Assembly (NCBI RefSeq): GCF_045062605.1
Contig: NZ_JBJGDW010000017.1
Location: forward strand, 1-64,000
Reading direction: 5' to 3'
DNA from: Deinococcus sp045062605
GTDB taxonomy: Bacteria > Deinococcota > Deinococci > Deinococcales > Deinococcaceae
Length of the DNA stretch: 64,000 nt
The notes below the pieces were generated by a model, which did not search any database, had not been told where the DNA came from, and saw nothing but the letters and a program-made list of their open reading frames with translations. Below are positions 10,801-22,256 of this stretch, piece after piece. The position numbers were made by a program, and so were the translations under genes. How positions within the stretch are numbered: position 1 is the first letter of the stretch; the number at the start of each line of letters is the position of its first letter.

Positions 10801-11354
10801 CCCTGCTGCCCGTCGCCGTGGCGCTCGGCGTGCAGGTGTTGCAGGCCGTGGCCCACGCGCGCCAGCGTGGCGGCATGCACCGCGTCGCCGGTCTGCGGGT
10901 AATCGTGGACCTGCGGTGTCCAGTGAACCAGCAGCAGCGTTCCGCCCGAACTGAGCCGCGCCAGGATCTCGTCCAGCGCCGTTTCCAGATCCTCCGGCGA
11001 GAGGTAGTACAGCACCTCTGACAGCACAATCAGGTCAAACGGACCGTCCGGCAGGTCTGTGGGAAGGCGGCGGCGCTCGAAGACGATATTGGAGTGGGCG
11101 GCGTTGCGCGCCCGTGCCCGTGTCAGCGCCTGCTCGTTCAGGTCCACGGCCCAGAGCCTGTCCACCCGCGCGGCCAGCAGACCGCTCAGCACGCCGATGG
11201 AGCAGCCCACCTCCAGCCCCCGCGCGTAGCGCCCAAGTGGCAGCGCGGCCAGCGTGCGGGCGTACTTGGCGGCCTCGTAGGGGCTGCTGGCAAAATCCCA
11301 GGGGTCCTCGCGGGCGCGGTACACGTCCTCGAAATAGTCTTCCGGCAGGGTCAT
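10743..11354 (-). CDS. NodS-like class I SAM methyltransferase
   Basis: S-adenosylmethionine-dependent methyltransferase of 203 residues. It opens with LPEDYFEDVYRAREDPWDF, a hallmark of the NodS-type group, followed by the SAM-binding LEVGCSIGVLSGLLA (motif I) and DLIVLSEVLYYLSP (motif IV region). NodS N-methylates the deacetylated glucosamine of lipochitooligosaccharides. Here the gene follows a PIG-L deacetylase by an ATGA overlap (start at 11354), so deacetylation followed by N-methylation of an amino sugar is the natural guess. Its 3' end overlaps the convergent GT2 gene by 58 bases. Confidence 0.75.
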   Translation of the reverse strand: MTLPEDYFEDVYRAREDPWDFASSPYEAAKYARTLAALPLGRYARGLEVGCSIGVLSGLLAARVDRLWAVDLNEQALTRARARNAAHSNIVFERRRLPTDLPDGPFDLIVLSEVLYYLSPEDLETALDEILARLSSGGTLLLVHWTPQVHDYPQTGDAVHAATLARVGHGLQHLHAERHGDGQQGYRLDVFTRDGPERTGATV

Positions 11355-12130
11355 GTGGTGGCATCCGCTGCGGCTGGGAGGGGTTGAAGGAACGCCTCGA
11401 AAAACAGTTCCGGGCCGGTCAGCGCCCGCTCCACCATTTCCGGGGCCAGCGTAAAGCCGTGCGGATCGTCGGAAATGCCCCTCAACTGGGTGGCGTGGGC
11501 GGCGATGGCCTGCGCCTTGCGGGACCGCGCCGCCCCCACCACGATGCTCCAGATGCGGGCCTCCTGAGTGGTGGGCCAGGCGGAAACGTCCCCGCGCTCG
11601 GGCAGCCACACCGCGTACTCCAGCCGCCGGGCAGCGGGTGGGGCTACCTCCCAGACCGGTCCCCAGGCGGCGCGGTGATCGGGGTGCGGGTCGCGCCGCC
11701 ACGGCAGCAGCAGCGTGGCAGGAGGGGCGTCAGCGAACATCTGGCCCACCTCCCGCCCCATAGTAGCCGGTTCCACTTGGTCCAGCGCGCCGTCCGGCAG
11801 GCCCAGAGCGTGGGTGCGGGCTTCTGGCACGCCCAGCGTCGCCAGCCCCGCGCGCCACTCGGCCAGCCGGATCTGGGCCAATCGGGCGCGCGGATAGCTG
11901 GGTGAATGGGGATGCGAAAATCCACCGTCCGTGACCAGCAGGGCGTGGACCTCGCGGCCCAGAGCAGTCAGGGCGGCGATCAGGGCCGCGCACCCCAGAG
12001 CCTCGTCATCCGGGTGCGGCGAGACGATCCAGACCGGGCCGGGCAGGGTCCGGGGGTCCAACGGGACAGGATTCAGCGTCACAGAATCCACTGTTACAGC
12101 GTCCAGCGTCACAGCCCCTCGTCTCCCCAC
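11351..12130 (-). CDS. PIG-L family deacetylase
   Basis: Predicted zinc-dependent N-acetylglucosamine-type deacetylase of 259 residues. It shows the zinc-site motif PHPDDE (38-43) and the second metal motif HPDH (149-152). The family removes the acetyl group from GlcNAc conjugates. The GTG start at 12130 overlaps the end of the fused dehydrogenase gene by 22 bases. The first 25 residues are encoded by a 15-bp tandem repeat and look non-essential, so a later GTG or TTG could be the true start. Middle gene of a three-gene run: GH1-acyl-CoA dehydrogenase, PIG-L, methyltransferase. Confidence 0.85.
   Translation of the reverse strand: MGRRGAVTLDAVTVDSVTLNPVPLDPRTLPGPVWIVSPHPDDEALGCAALIAALTALGREVHALLVTDGGFSHPHSPSYPRARLAQIRLAEWRAGLATLGVPEARTHALGLPDGALDQVEPATMGREVGQMFADAPPATLLLPWRRDPHPDHRAAWGPVWEVAPPAARRLEYAVWLPERGDVSAWPTTQEARIWSIVVGAARSRKAQAIAAHATQLRGISDDPHGFTLAPEMVERALTGPELFFEAFLQPLPAAADATT
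12072..12116. repeat. 15-bp tandem repeat over the dehydrogenase stop codon
   Basis: Three imperfect units: TTCAGCGTCACAGAA, TCCACTGTTACAGCG, TCCAGCGTCACAGCC. They cover the stop codon of the GH1-acyl-CoA dehydrogenase gene (12109-12111) and encode the VTLDA-VTVDS-VTLNP start of the PIG-L protein. The unit is a multiple of three, so gain or loss of copies would keep the PIG-L frame. Confidence 0.7.
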
Positions 12131-14472
12131 AGGCTGTAGGCGTCGTCTGCCAGTTCCGGGGCGTCCAGCACGGCGTGGCCCAGGTGCAGGCGGGCGGCGT
12201 CGGGGGCAGGCTGACGCAGGTACATCCGCAGGTCGCGCAGCAGCCGCTCGGCGGGGTGGGGGGCGAGCAGACCGCGCGCTCCCACCGCGCGTTCCACGGC
12301 CTCGCAGGCCAGCAGGCAGGCGTCCTCAGTGACCTCACGGGCCAGGGCGACGTAGGCCAGAACGCGCGGCAGATCATCCGACCCCGCCTCTACCAGATGC
12401 GACCCCTCCAGATGTGCTGCGCCGCGCAGGACCGTCTGCCACGCCGCTTCCAGCTGGGCCGCCACCGCACCAAGACGCAGGCGCTGGATGTCGTCCCCGG
12501 TCCGCCCCAGTTGACGCAGCACATCCCGCCCGGCCTCCAGCACGGCGTCCGCGCCGCCCAGTTGTACGGCCAGAAAGCGCAGCGCGCCCCCGCCAAAATC
12601 TGGCTGTTGGTAATAGTCGCCCGGCTCCCCGATCACGTCATCCGCACCGAGGTCCAGGCCCGTCAGGTCTACGCGGAAGCTGACGGTGGGGCGCATGCCC
12701 AGCGGCTGCCAGAAGGCCGGGTCAAAACGTTCCGGCGGCGCGGCGTGGGGCAGCAGCGCCAGCACCCGGCCCCCGCCCTGTGGCAATTCGGCGGGCAGCA
12801 GCGGGCGGGTCACGAAGTCCGCGCCGGACGTGAAGGTCTTGCCGCCAATGAGCGTCCAGCCCCCGCCCGCTTCAGCCTGCTCCAGCCGCAGCCCTGGCCC
12901 ATCCTCGGTGTTCCAGACGCCGAACAGCTCGCCGCGCCGGGCATCGGCGGCGGCCCGCTGGCCCTGCGCTTCTGTGCCGTGGGCCAGGATCAGTTGTAGG
13001 GCGTTGACGTGGCCCTCATAGACCCGGCCCACCGGCAGACTGGCGCGGCCCACCCGGCGCAGCACGGCCAGCAGACGCGCGCCCGTGAGGCCCAGTCCAC
13101 CCAGCTTCGTGGACAGGCTGGCCGCAAGCAAACCCATCCCCCGCAGAGCGTCAAAAGACGCGGCGGGAAATTCCCCGTCCTGATCGCGGGCGGTGGCTTC
13201 GGCGGCGATGGTGGGTGCGGCGTGGGCAAAACGGGCCAGGACGGCGCTCAGGGGGGCGGGTTCGGGGGGCAGAACGTCAATATGTTCGGCGGCAGGTCTT
13301 TCGTGCTGCTCCTGGGCGTGGTTCAGGGCGTCGATCAGCGGGCCGTGGGCCGCGCGGCCTCCCAGGGCGTCGGGGTAATCCCACAGGCCGTTGTGACAGT
13401 GGCGGTCATCGTCCCAGCCGGGATGGTTGACCACCGGGTACAGGCAGATGCCGTGAATGGGGACGCCGCCCGCCCGCGCCGCCTCCACCTCACGCGCCAC
13501 GCCCGCGAACCAGGGCGCACGCTCGCCGTCTTCGGCCCCGGTCTCGGCGATGACCAGCGGGCGGGCGTAGCGGGCATGGACCTCAGCCAGCAGCGCGCGC
13601 AGGGGGCGGTGATCGGCGTCGCCTGGCGTCAGAAACTTCCTCAGATGCGCCTGCGGATGATGCCACCACTGGTTGTACGGGTAGAAATTCAGGCCCACCA
13701 CGTCCACGTATTGCTCGCCGCCGCCCAGTTCCGGCAACGTGCGGCCCAGCAGCATGTCCAGCGCCTCGAATTGCGAGGCGTGGCTGTGCAGCGCGGTCTC
13801 GGCCTCCTCTGGCCGCTCGGGGTGCGGGACGACGCTGATCAGCGGCTCGGCGTGCAGGAAACGCACCGCCGGATCAACCGCGCGCGCCGCGTCCATACCT
13901 GCCATGGCCGCCCGCACCAACTGGGCCTTGAGGGTTAACCCGCGCCCCTGCGCGAAGGGATTCAGGTAGCCCACGTCGCCGCCGCCCCAGGCCGTGAACG
14001 AGATCTCATTGATGGGGCAGATCCACAGCGTCCCGCCGGTGTGTTCGCGCAAAAACTGGGCCGCCGCCTCCGCATAGCGGCCAAAGATGGCCGGGAAATC
14101 GGGGGCAAACAGATCGACAAAATCTGGAAAACCGTAATGAAGCAGGTCCCAGACCACCTGCACCCCGGCCTCCCGTGCCGCCGTGACCTGGGCGAGCGCC
14201 GAGGAAAAGTCGTACTCGCCCGGCACCCGTTCGATCAGGTGCCAGCGCAGGCCGTCGCGGGCGGTCAAGAGGCCACTGGCCGCCAGCCGCGCGTAGTCCT
14301 GCACGGCAAAGCGGTCATGCGCGGTGGCGTCGATCACGTCGATGCGTCGCCCCGAGGGACGGCGCTGGGTGCTGCACTCGAAACCGCCCCAGTAAAAGGA
14401 CTGGAAACCAGGAGGACGGGTGGGGGCGGGCGGCACGGCAGGTGGTGACGCGAGGGCAGAAAGCGAGGTCAT
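12109..14472 (-). CDS. GH1-like glycosidase fused to acyl-CoA dehydrogenase
   Basis: A 787-residue two-domain protein. Residues about 22-390 form a GH1-type (beta-glucosidase-like) barrel: YWGGFECSTQRR near the start, the acid/base Asn155-Glu156 in CPINEISF, the nucleophile Glu310 in VIAETG, and NFYPYNQWWHH in between. Residues about 405-785 resemble a flavin acyl-CoA dehydrogenase, with a helical N-terminal part, a beta-rich middle (LIGGKTFTSGADFV) and a C-terminal four-helix part. In the usual cluster the dehydrogenase stands alone, so the fusion is unusual. It suggests one protein acts on both the sugar and the acyl part of a glycoconjugate, but no reaction can be assigned. The stop lies in a tandem repeat and overlaps the PIG-L start. 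Confidence 0.75.
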   Translation of the reverse strand: MTSLSALASPPAVPPAPTRPPGFQSFYWGGFECSTQRRPSGRRIDVIDATAHDRFAVQDYARLAASGLLTARDGLRWHLIERVPGEYDFSSALAQVTAAREAGVQVVWDLLHYGFPDFVDLFAPDFPAIFGRYAEAAAQFLREHTGGTLWICPINEISFTAWGGGDVGYLNPFAQGRGLTLKAQLVRAAMAGMDAARAVDPAVRFLHAEPLISVVPHPERPEEAETALHSHASQFEALDMLLGRTLPELGGGEQYVDVVGLNFYPYNQWWHHPQAHLRKFLTPGDADHRPLRALLAEVHARYARPLVIAETGAEDGERAPWFAGVAREVEAARAGGVPIHGICLYPVVNHPGWDDDRHCHNGLWDYPDALGGRAAHGPLIDALNHAQEQHERPAAEHIDVLPPEPAPLSAVLARFAHAAPTIAAEATARDQDGEFPAASFDALRGMGLLAASLSTKLGGLGLTGARLLAVLRRVGRASLPVGRVYEGHVNALQLILAHGTEAQGQRAAADARRGELFGVWNTEDGPGLRLEQAEAGGGWTLIGGKTFTSGADFVTRPLLPAELPQGGGRVLALLPHAAPPERFDPAFWQPLGMRPTVSFRVDLTGLDLGADDVIGEPGDYYQQPDFGGGALRFLAVQLGGADAVLEAGRDVLRQLGRTGDDIQRLRLGAVAAQLEAAWQTVLRGAAHLEGSHLVEAGSDDLPRVLAYVALAREVTEDACLLACEAVERAVGARGLLAPHPAERLLRDLRMYLRQPAPDAARLHLGHAVLDAPELADDAYSLWGDEGL

Positions 14473-14830
14473 GGCCCAGACTGGCGTGAGAAAGGGGTGG
14501 CGCGGCTGTGGGGGGCGTGAACTTTTCTGTAGGCTTTCTCCGCCTGGATGGGTCCGGTGAGTGACTCGCGTGAACAGCAGTGAGGACAGGAAGGTCTGTC
14601 ATGCCGCGTGGGGGCAGAACATATCGGCTGGCGGGCCACGGATCTCTGGTTGTGTTCGGCTTGGGAATGTTGTTCTGGCGGACGTCCTGACTGCGCTTTG
14701 AGAGGCGTTAAAGCGGAAACGTGGAAACCAGCATGACCAATACTGGTCCCACCTCTTCGCCGCATTTTCTCTTCTCCTAGACTGGCAACCCCGCAACCAG
14801 ACTGTGACAGTCGCTCCCTGCCAGTCACGG
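14473..14830. other. Intergenic gap upstream of the fusion gene
   Basis: About 360 bases between the terminator behind the free GH1-like gene and the start of the fusion gene, all on the minus strand. It must carry the promoter of the fusion / PIG-L / methyltransferase operon. I could not pick out a convincing -35/-10 pair and see no coding frame or structured RNA. Confidence 0.4.
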
Positions 14831-14855
14831 AAAAATCAGGACGGAAGGCCGCCTG
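14831..14855 (-). terminator. Rho-independent terminator after the GH1-like gene
   Basis: Read on the minus strand, CAGGCGG, a CCTT loop and CCGTCCTG pair into a stem with one bulge, followed at once by ATTTTT. It starts 2 bases after the stop of the gene at 14858. It separates the SDR/GH1 transcript from the fusion-gene operon. Confidence 0.65.
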
Positions 14856-14857
14856 AG

Positions 14858-16195
14858 CTACACCTCAATTTTCAGTCGGGCGGCCTGATCCGTGATCTCG
14901 AACAGTTCGCTGTGCGGCGAGACCGTGATCTGCCCGTAGTTTTCCAACAGGTCACGGTAAGCGTGGGCCACTGGATTGGGCTTGCGGTCCAGGGTGTACA
15001 GGCCGTTGGTGTTCACTGTTCCCTTCTTCTCGGCCAGTTGGATGTCCCAGTCGATCTGGTCCGTCAGGCTGTACCAGGTAAAGCCCACCACTGGGGTGCC
15101 TTCCTGGCGCATGCGCAGGACGTTCAGCCACTGTTTCCACAGCCAGATCGGTGCCTGCTCCAGGTCGGCAACGTTGGTCTCGGTGTGGAAGACTGGCTTC
15201 TTGTAGCGCTGGTAGTAGCCCTGGACGATCTGGTACCAGCCGAAGACATCCTCACCGAAAATCACTTCTCCGTCGGGTTTGGTGATCTTCTCGTTGTGGC
15301 CGTAATAATCGCTGCCCATGATCTGGTGGCCCGGCGGCTCTCCGGCCATGAACCAGTCGTACTCCTCGCGTGACAGGCCATTGTCCATCAGATACAGCAG
15401 GATGTCCGCGTCGGGCGTGACCGCGTAGTTCAGATCCAGCGAGAGAAACCGCAGCCGGTTTTGCAACGAGATTTCAGTGCGGGGTTCCGCGCTGGCGTCG
15501 TGCATGTACTCGGCACTTTCGGCCTGCACGATGATGGCGTCGGAGCGCACACGGGCAATCGACTGACACGCCAGAATATTGGCGGCCACCCCATGTTTAA
15601 GGGCAGTCACGAAGCCGCGCCCGGACTTGAACTGCTCGTTCCACAGTCCGTCCTGCGCGCTGGCCTTGGCCGTCACGTAAATTTCATTGACGGGCGTGTA
15701 ATGCCGCACCCAGGGGTAGCGCCGTGCCACCGCCTCGGCGTACTCGGCAAAGTGGACGGGCAACTCGGGATTCTGAAAATTGCCCAGCCAGTCCGGCACC
15801 CCGAAGTGCATCAGGTCAAGGATGGGCGTAATCTCCAGCCGTTTCATCTCGGCCATCACCACGTCGGCAAATTCCCAGTCGTATTTGCCTGGACCCTGGT
15901 GAACACGGTAATAGGGGAGACCATAACGCAGGTACTTGAGACCCAGATCCTTGACCAGATGCAGGTCCTCTTCCCAGCGCTCGTAGTGGTGGCACTCTTC
16001 CAGCTCGTCGCGCCTCACCTTGCCGTGTTCAATGGTGGGGTAGGAACACTCGATGCCGGTGGCAAACATGAAGTTGCTGGCCTGTCCGGTGGGCAGCCCA
16101 CTGCCGCTGCTGCCAGTTGCACCGCCAAACTCGTCACCGAGATAATTGCCGTCGCCCAGCTCTTTTTTGATGATGTCGAGGAAGCCCTTGCTCAT
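14858..16195 (-). CDS. GH1-like glycoside hydrolase
   Basis: Predicted beta-glycosidase-like protein of 445 residues without a signal peptide, so cytosolic. The first 40 residues are Gly/Ser-rich and probably disordered. The barrel shows YLRYGLPYYRVHQGPGKYDW, the acid/base Asn170-Glu171 in TPVNEIYVTA and a putative nucleophile Glu339 in FHTETN, where classical GH1 enzymes have TENG. It is closely similar in layout to the N-terminal half of the neighbouring fusion protein, which suggests duplication. ATG 16195 is 10 bases after the SDR stop, so the two genes are one transcript ended by the terminator at 14831. The sugar substrate is unknown. Confidence 0.75.
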   Translation of the reverse strand: MSKGFLDIIKKELGDGNYLGDEFGGATGSSGSGLPTGQASNFMFATGIECSYPTIEHGKVRRDELEECHHYERWEEDLHLVKDLGLKYLRYGLPYYRVHQGPGKYDWEFADVVMAEMKRLEITPILDLMHFGVPDWLGNFQNPELPVHFAEYAEAVARRYPWVRHYTPVNEIYVTAKASAQDGLWNEQFKSGRGFVTALKHGVAANILACQSIARVRSDAIIVQAESAEYMHDASAEPRTEISLQNRLRFLSLDLNYAVTPDADILLYLMDNGLSREEYDWFMAGEPPGHQIMGSDYYGHNEKITKPDGEVIFGEDVFGWYQIVQGYYQRYKKPVFHTETNVADLEQAPIWLWKQWLNVLRMRQEGTPVVGFTWYSLTDQIDWDIQLAEKKGTVNTNGLYTLDRKPNPVAHAYRDLLENYGQITVSPHSELFEITDQAARLKIEV

Positions 16196-16205
16196 ATGGA
16201 ACGCC

Positions 16206-17075
16206 TCATGAAGAAAGCTTCCCGCCGGTCACATGGAGCAGCGAACCCGTCACGAAAGAGCTGTCCTGGCAGGCCAGGTATACGTAGGCGGGGGCCAGTT
16301 CCTCGGGTTGTCCGGGACGGCCCAGCGCCACCTCGTGACCAAATTTCTGAACCTCTTCCAGCGGCATGGTGCCGGGGATATTCGGGGTCCAGACCGGACC
16401 GGGCAGCACCGCGTTGATGCGCACGCCGTTGCCCAGTTGGCCGAATTGCAGCGCCAGCGACCTGGTCAGCGCGTGAATGCCGGCCTTGGAGGCGGTGTAA
16501 TCCACCAGGATCGGATTGCCTGTCTCACCGACAATCGAGCCAGAGTTGACGATGGCGTCACCCTTTTTCAGGTGGGGCAACGCAGCCTGAATCATGAATA
16601 TGTAGCCGAACAGATTGGTTTCCAGCGTGCGCCGCAGTTGCTCCTCACTGATGTTCAGGATGCTGCTTTGCGCCGCCTGGTACGCGGCGTTGTTCACCAG
16701 CACATTGAGGCCGCCGTATCTGTCCACGGTCTGCTTCACGGCGTCCAGGCAGGCGGCCTTTTGGCGCACGTCGGCCCTGATCACCAGGCACTGGCCGCCG
16801 CGCTCCTCCACCATTTGCCTGGTGGTCTGCGCGTCGCCGTCGTTCTCGTTGTAGACGATGGAGACCAGCGCGCCCTCAAGCGTGAAGGCCAGCGCTACAG
16901 CGCGGCCAATCCCGGAGTCCGCGCCAGTAATAAGGGCAACCTTGCCTTTCAGTTTGTCAGCGGCCTTGTACTCTTTCAGATCAGTCTGCGGCTGAATGTC
17001 CATCTCGGACTGCTTGGCGGGGTAGGGCAGGGTCTGGGCGTTCTTAAAATCCTCGGATGTGGGTCTTTCGGGCAT
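16206..17075 (-). CDS. SDR oxidoreductase, YhdG/GS39-like
   Basis: NAD(P)-dependent short-chain dehydrogenase of 289 residues. ATG 17075 is chosen because a perfect AAGGAGGA precedes it. A 45-residue N-terminal extension with PYPAKQSEMD is typical of the general-stress SDR subgroup. The Rossmann motif is TGADSGIGRA, the NNA motif is VLVNNAAYQ, and the catalytic pair lies in YTASK with the Ser in NSGSIVG. The C-terminal VTGSLLHVTGGK fits the family. The substrate is unknown; glucose-1-dehydrogenase-like activity has been suggested for relatives. First gene of a pair with the GH1-like gene. Confidence 0.8.
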   Translation of the reverse strand: MPERPTSEDFKNAQTLPYPAKQSEMDIQPQTDLKEYKAADKLKGKVALITGADSGIGRAVALAFTLEGALVSIVYNENDGDAQTTRQMVEERGGQCLVIRADVRQKAACLDAVKQTVDRYGGLNVLVNNAAYQAAQSSILNISEEQLRRTLETNLFGYIFMIQAALPHLKKGDAIVNSGSIVGETGNPILVDYTASKAGIHALTRSLALQFGQLGNGVRINAVLPGPVWTPNIPGTMPLEEVQKFGHEVALGRPGQPEELAPAYVYLACQDSSFVTGSLLHVTGGKLSS

Positions 17076-17361
17076 GGGTCCTCCTTGCAATGGATTCCAT
17101 GCTGTGACAGACGGCGCAGGGCTTGTGTCTGCTTCGCTACGCGGCGGCGATGTTCCAAGAAGCTCTAAAGGGAAAGGGGATCATGCTGAATGGCCTCGTC
17201 CATTCTCGTCACATCAGGAATCAACTCATGCCCGAAACAAAGGGTGACCCGGCCCTTCATACTCAGGAGTTTGTGTGTTGACAATGGTTTGGGCAGTTTT
17301 GACGAAGCTGGGTTGTGGCCAGAGTGCGCCAGGAGCGGCTTTTCTGAAAAGGGCTTTGAAT

Positions 17362-17499
17362 CATACGGACTCCGATTAAATCGTTTGCAACAGCAATGAA
17401 CATTCGAGCGGATGCGAGAAGAAAAAAATGGTTTCCGGGGGTAGAGTTGGCAAACTGGCGATTTCCTAGTTTGTAAGCGTGACAGACGGAACCCGCATC
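17362..17499 (-). repeat. Dispersed TIR repeat, copy C (reverse, short)
   Basis: A 138 bp copy in reverse orientation between the divergent SDR and thiolase genes. Its ends are CATACGGACTCCG (17362-17374) and CGGAACCCGCATC (17487-17499). Reverse-complemented, it aligns with copy B along its whole length, including TTGCAAACGATTTAATCGGAG (as TTGCAAACGATT then TAATCGGAG) and CCCCCGGAAACC. Like copy B it lacks the CATGAACAGACGCC block. The rest of the 17076-17653 gap holds the two divergent promoters. Confidence 0.7.
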
Positions 17500-17562
17500 A
17501 GGCGGCTTTACTGCGGTGGTATGGGGACGAAGAGCGTGGAAGCACTCTGATTCGCTGGCCCT

Positions 17563-17593
17563 TTGTCCGTCGCTTGGCGGAGCCGACTATGCT
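17563..17593 (+). promoter_or_regulatory. Possible promoter of the thiolase operon
   Basis: TTGTCC (17563-17568), a 19-base spacer and TATGCT (17588-17593). The spacing is longer than ideal. The sequence CTATGCTGGAC at the -10 region recurs upstream of hpaG (23533-23543). A small dyad, GGACA (17594-17598) and TGTCC (17607-17611), lies just downstream and could be an operator. Confidence 0.35.
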
Positions 17594-17653
17594 GGACAGA
17601 AAGACATGTCCTGTTCAGCAGCATGCACAAACTGGACGCCTCAAGGAGAAACC

Positions 17654-20280
<2,627 letters not shown>

Positions 20281-20290
20281 CGGATTTGAA

Positions 20291-20312
20291 TTGCTCGTCA
20301 CGTGACGAGCAA
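20291..20312. promoter_or_regulatory. 22-bp perfect palindrome, copy 1
   Basis: The half-site TTGCTCGTCAC is followed directly by its exact complement, centre CACGTG. It begins 10 bases after the CoA-transferase stop and 104 bases before parA. The same core recurs at 32105-32130. A hairpin with a 4-base loop would work as a terminator stem, but no T-run follows. The CACGTG centre also resembles the middle of ParB-binding parS sites. Terminator, parS-like site and operator all remain open. Confidence 0.6.
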
Positions 20313-20416
20313 CTTGTGCCAACTCGAATTTGCCCCGGTCATGGGACAGCTTTCCGCTCTGTGCCCAGGCTCGCAGGAGTCTCTTTCGCAGCGATGATGC
20401 GATAAGCTGCGGCTTA

Positions 20417-21189
20417 ATGAAGACACTCACGCTGTTTAACCACGCTGGTGGGGTCATGAAATCCAGTCTGACCCGTGATGTGGGTTTCACGTTGGCTCAG
20501 GCCGGACAGCGGGTGCTGCTGGTGGACCTCGATCCTCAGGCCAACCTGACCGACTGGCTGGGCGTTAGCGGAGTGACGCGCGAGCAGACGGTGTACAATA
20601 CGGCCTCTCGCGGTGATCCGCTGCCCCTGCCCGCCGAGGTCCACGGTCTGCACCTGATTCCCAGCGACGTTTCGCTGGCGCTGGCCGAGGGGCAGATGAT
20701 GGGCGTGGTGGGCGCGCATCTGCACCTGCGTCAGGCGCTGCTGGACGTGGCGGACCGCTACGACGTGGTGCTGATCGACAGCCCGCCCAGTCTGGGGCAG
20801 CTCTCGATTCTGGGCGCACTGGCTGCCGATCACCTGATCGTGCCAGTCCCGACGCGCCAGAAAGGCATGAACGCTTTAGCTGGTCTGTCCGAGGCGATGG
20901 CCACCTACCGCAAGCTGCGCCCGGACCTGACGGTGGCGCTGTACGTGCCCACCCTCTACGACTCCCGGCGCTCGCATGACCGGGAGGCTTATGCGGCCTT
21001 GCAGGGCCTGCTTTCCCCTCTTGCCAGCCCGATTGCAGACCGGGGGGCGGTGTGGAACGACAGCTCCAGCGCGGGGCAGCCGGTGGGCGTGTATGCGCCG
21101 GGTTCGCCAGTTCACCGCGACGTGCTGACAGTCACGGCGGAAATCGCGCGGGCAGTGGGTCTCCCGGTGCAGATTCCCGGAGTCGGGGC

Positions 21190-21193
<4 letters not shown>
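20417..21193 (+). CDS. parA: ParA-type partition ATPase
   Basis: Partition ATPase of 258 residues that would work with ParB to segregate this replicon. The P-loop is FNHAGGVMKSSLT (7-19): Lys15 is present, but the signature lysine that begins the deviant Walker A (KGG) is Ala10, and Met14 replaces the usual Gly. The A' motif is LVDLDPQAN (Asp38) and Walker B is VVLIDSPPS. There is no N-terminal helix-turn-helix, so it is the short type. ATG 20417 lacks a clear ribosome binding site. It overlaps parB by ATGA. The N-H-A-G-G form is familiar from Deinococcus secondary-replicon ParA proteins, which supports the replicon guess. Confidence 0.88.
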
Positions 21194-22066
<873 letters not shown>

Positions 22067-22068
<2 letters not shown>

Positions 22069-22241
22069 TACGGACTCTGATTAGAGGGTGTTGAAAACAC
22101 CCGTAATCCGAGCGGGAGGAGCAGCGTCCTCATGGGCGTCTGTTCGCGACGATGGCGAGAAGGAGAGAAACGGGGGCCGGACGTGGAGTGGAGGGATCGG
22201 CGCTGTTCCGATTCCTGCACGAAACAAACGGAATCCGTATG
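22067..22241 (-). repeat. Dispersed TIR repeat, copy D (reverse, long type)
   Basis: A 175 bp copy whose outer end GATACGGACTCTG overlaps the parB stop codon (TGA at 22066-22068); the other end is CGGAATCCGTATG (22229-22241). It contains the block GTCCTCATGGGCGTCTGTTCG shared, reverse-complemented, with copies A and E (read as GTCCTCATGGGC plus GTCTGTTCG). A perfect stem, GGGTGTT-GAA-AACACCC (22086-22102), could serve as parB's terminator. It sits between parB and the convergent regulator gene. Confidence 0.78.
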
Positions 22242-22256
22242 AGACCACTCCCATCC

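Noticed and set aside
12072..12116. Reading the 15-bp repeats as a CRISPR-like array
   Set aside because: No spacers between units, no cas genes, and the repeats code in frame.
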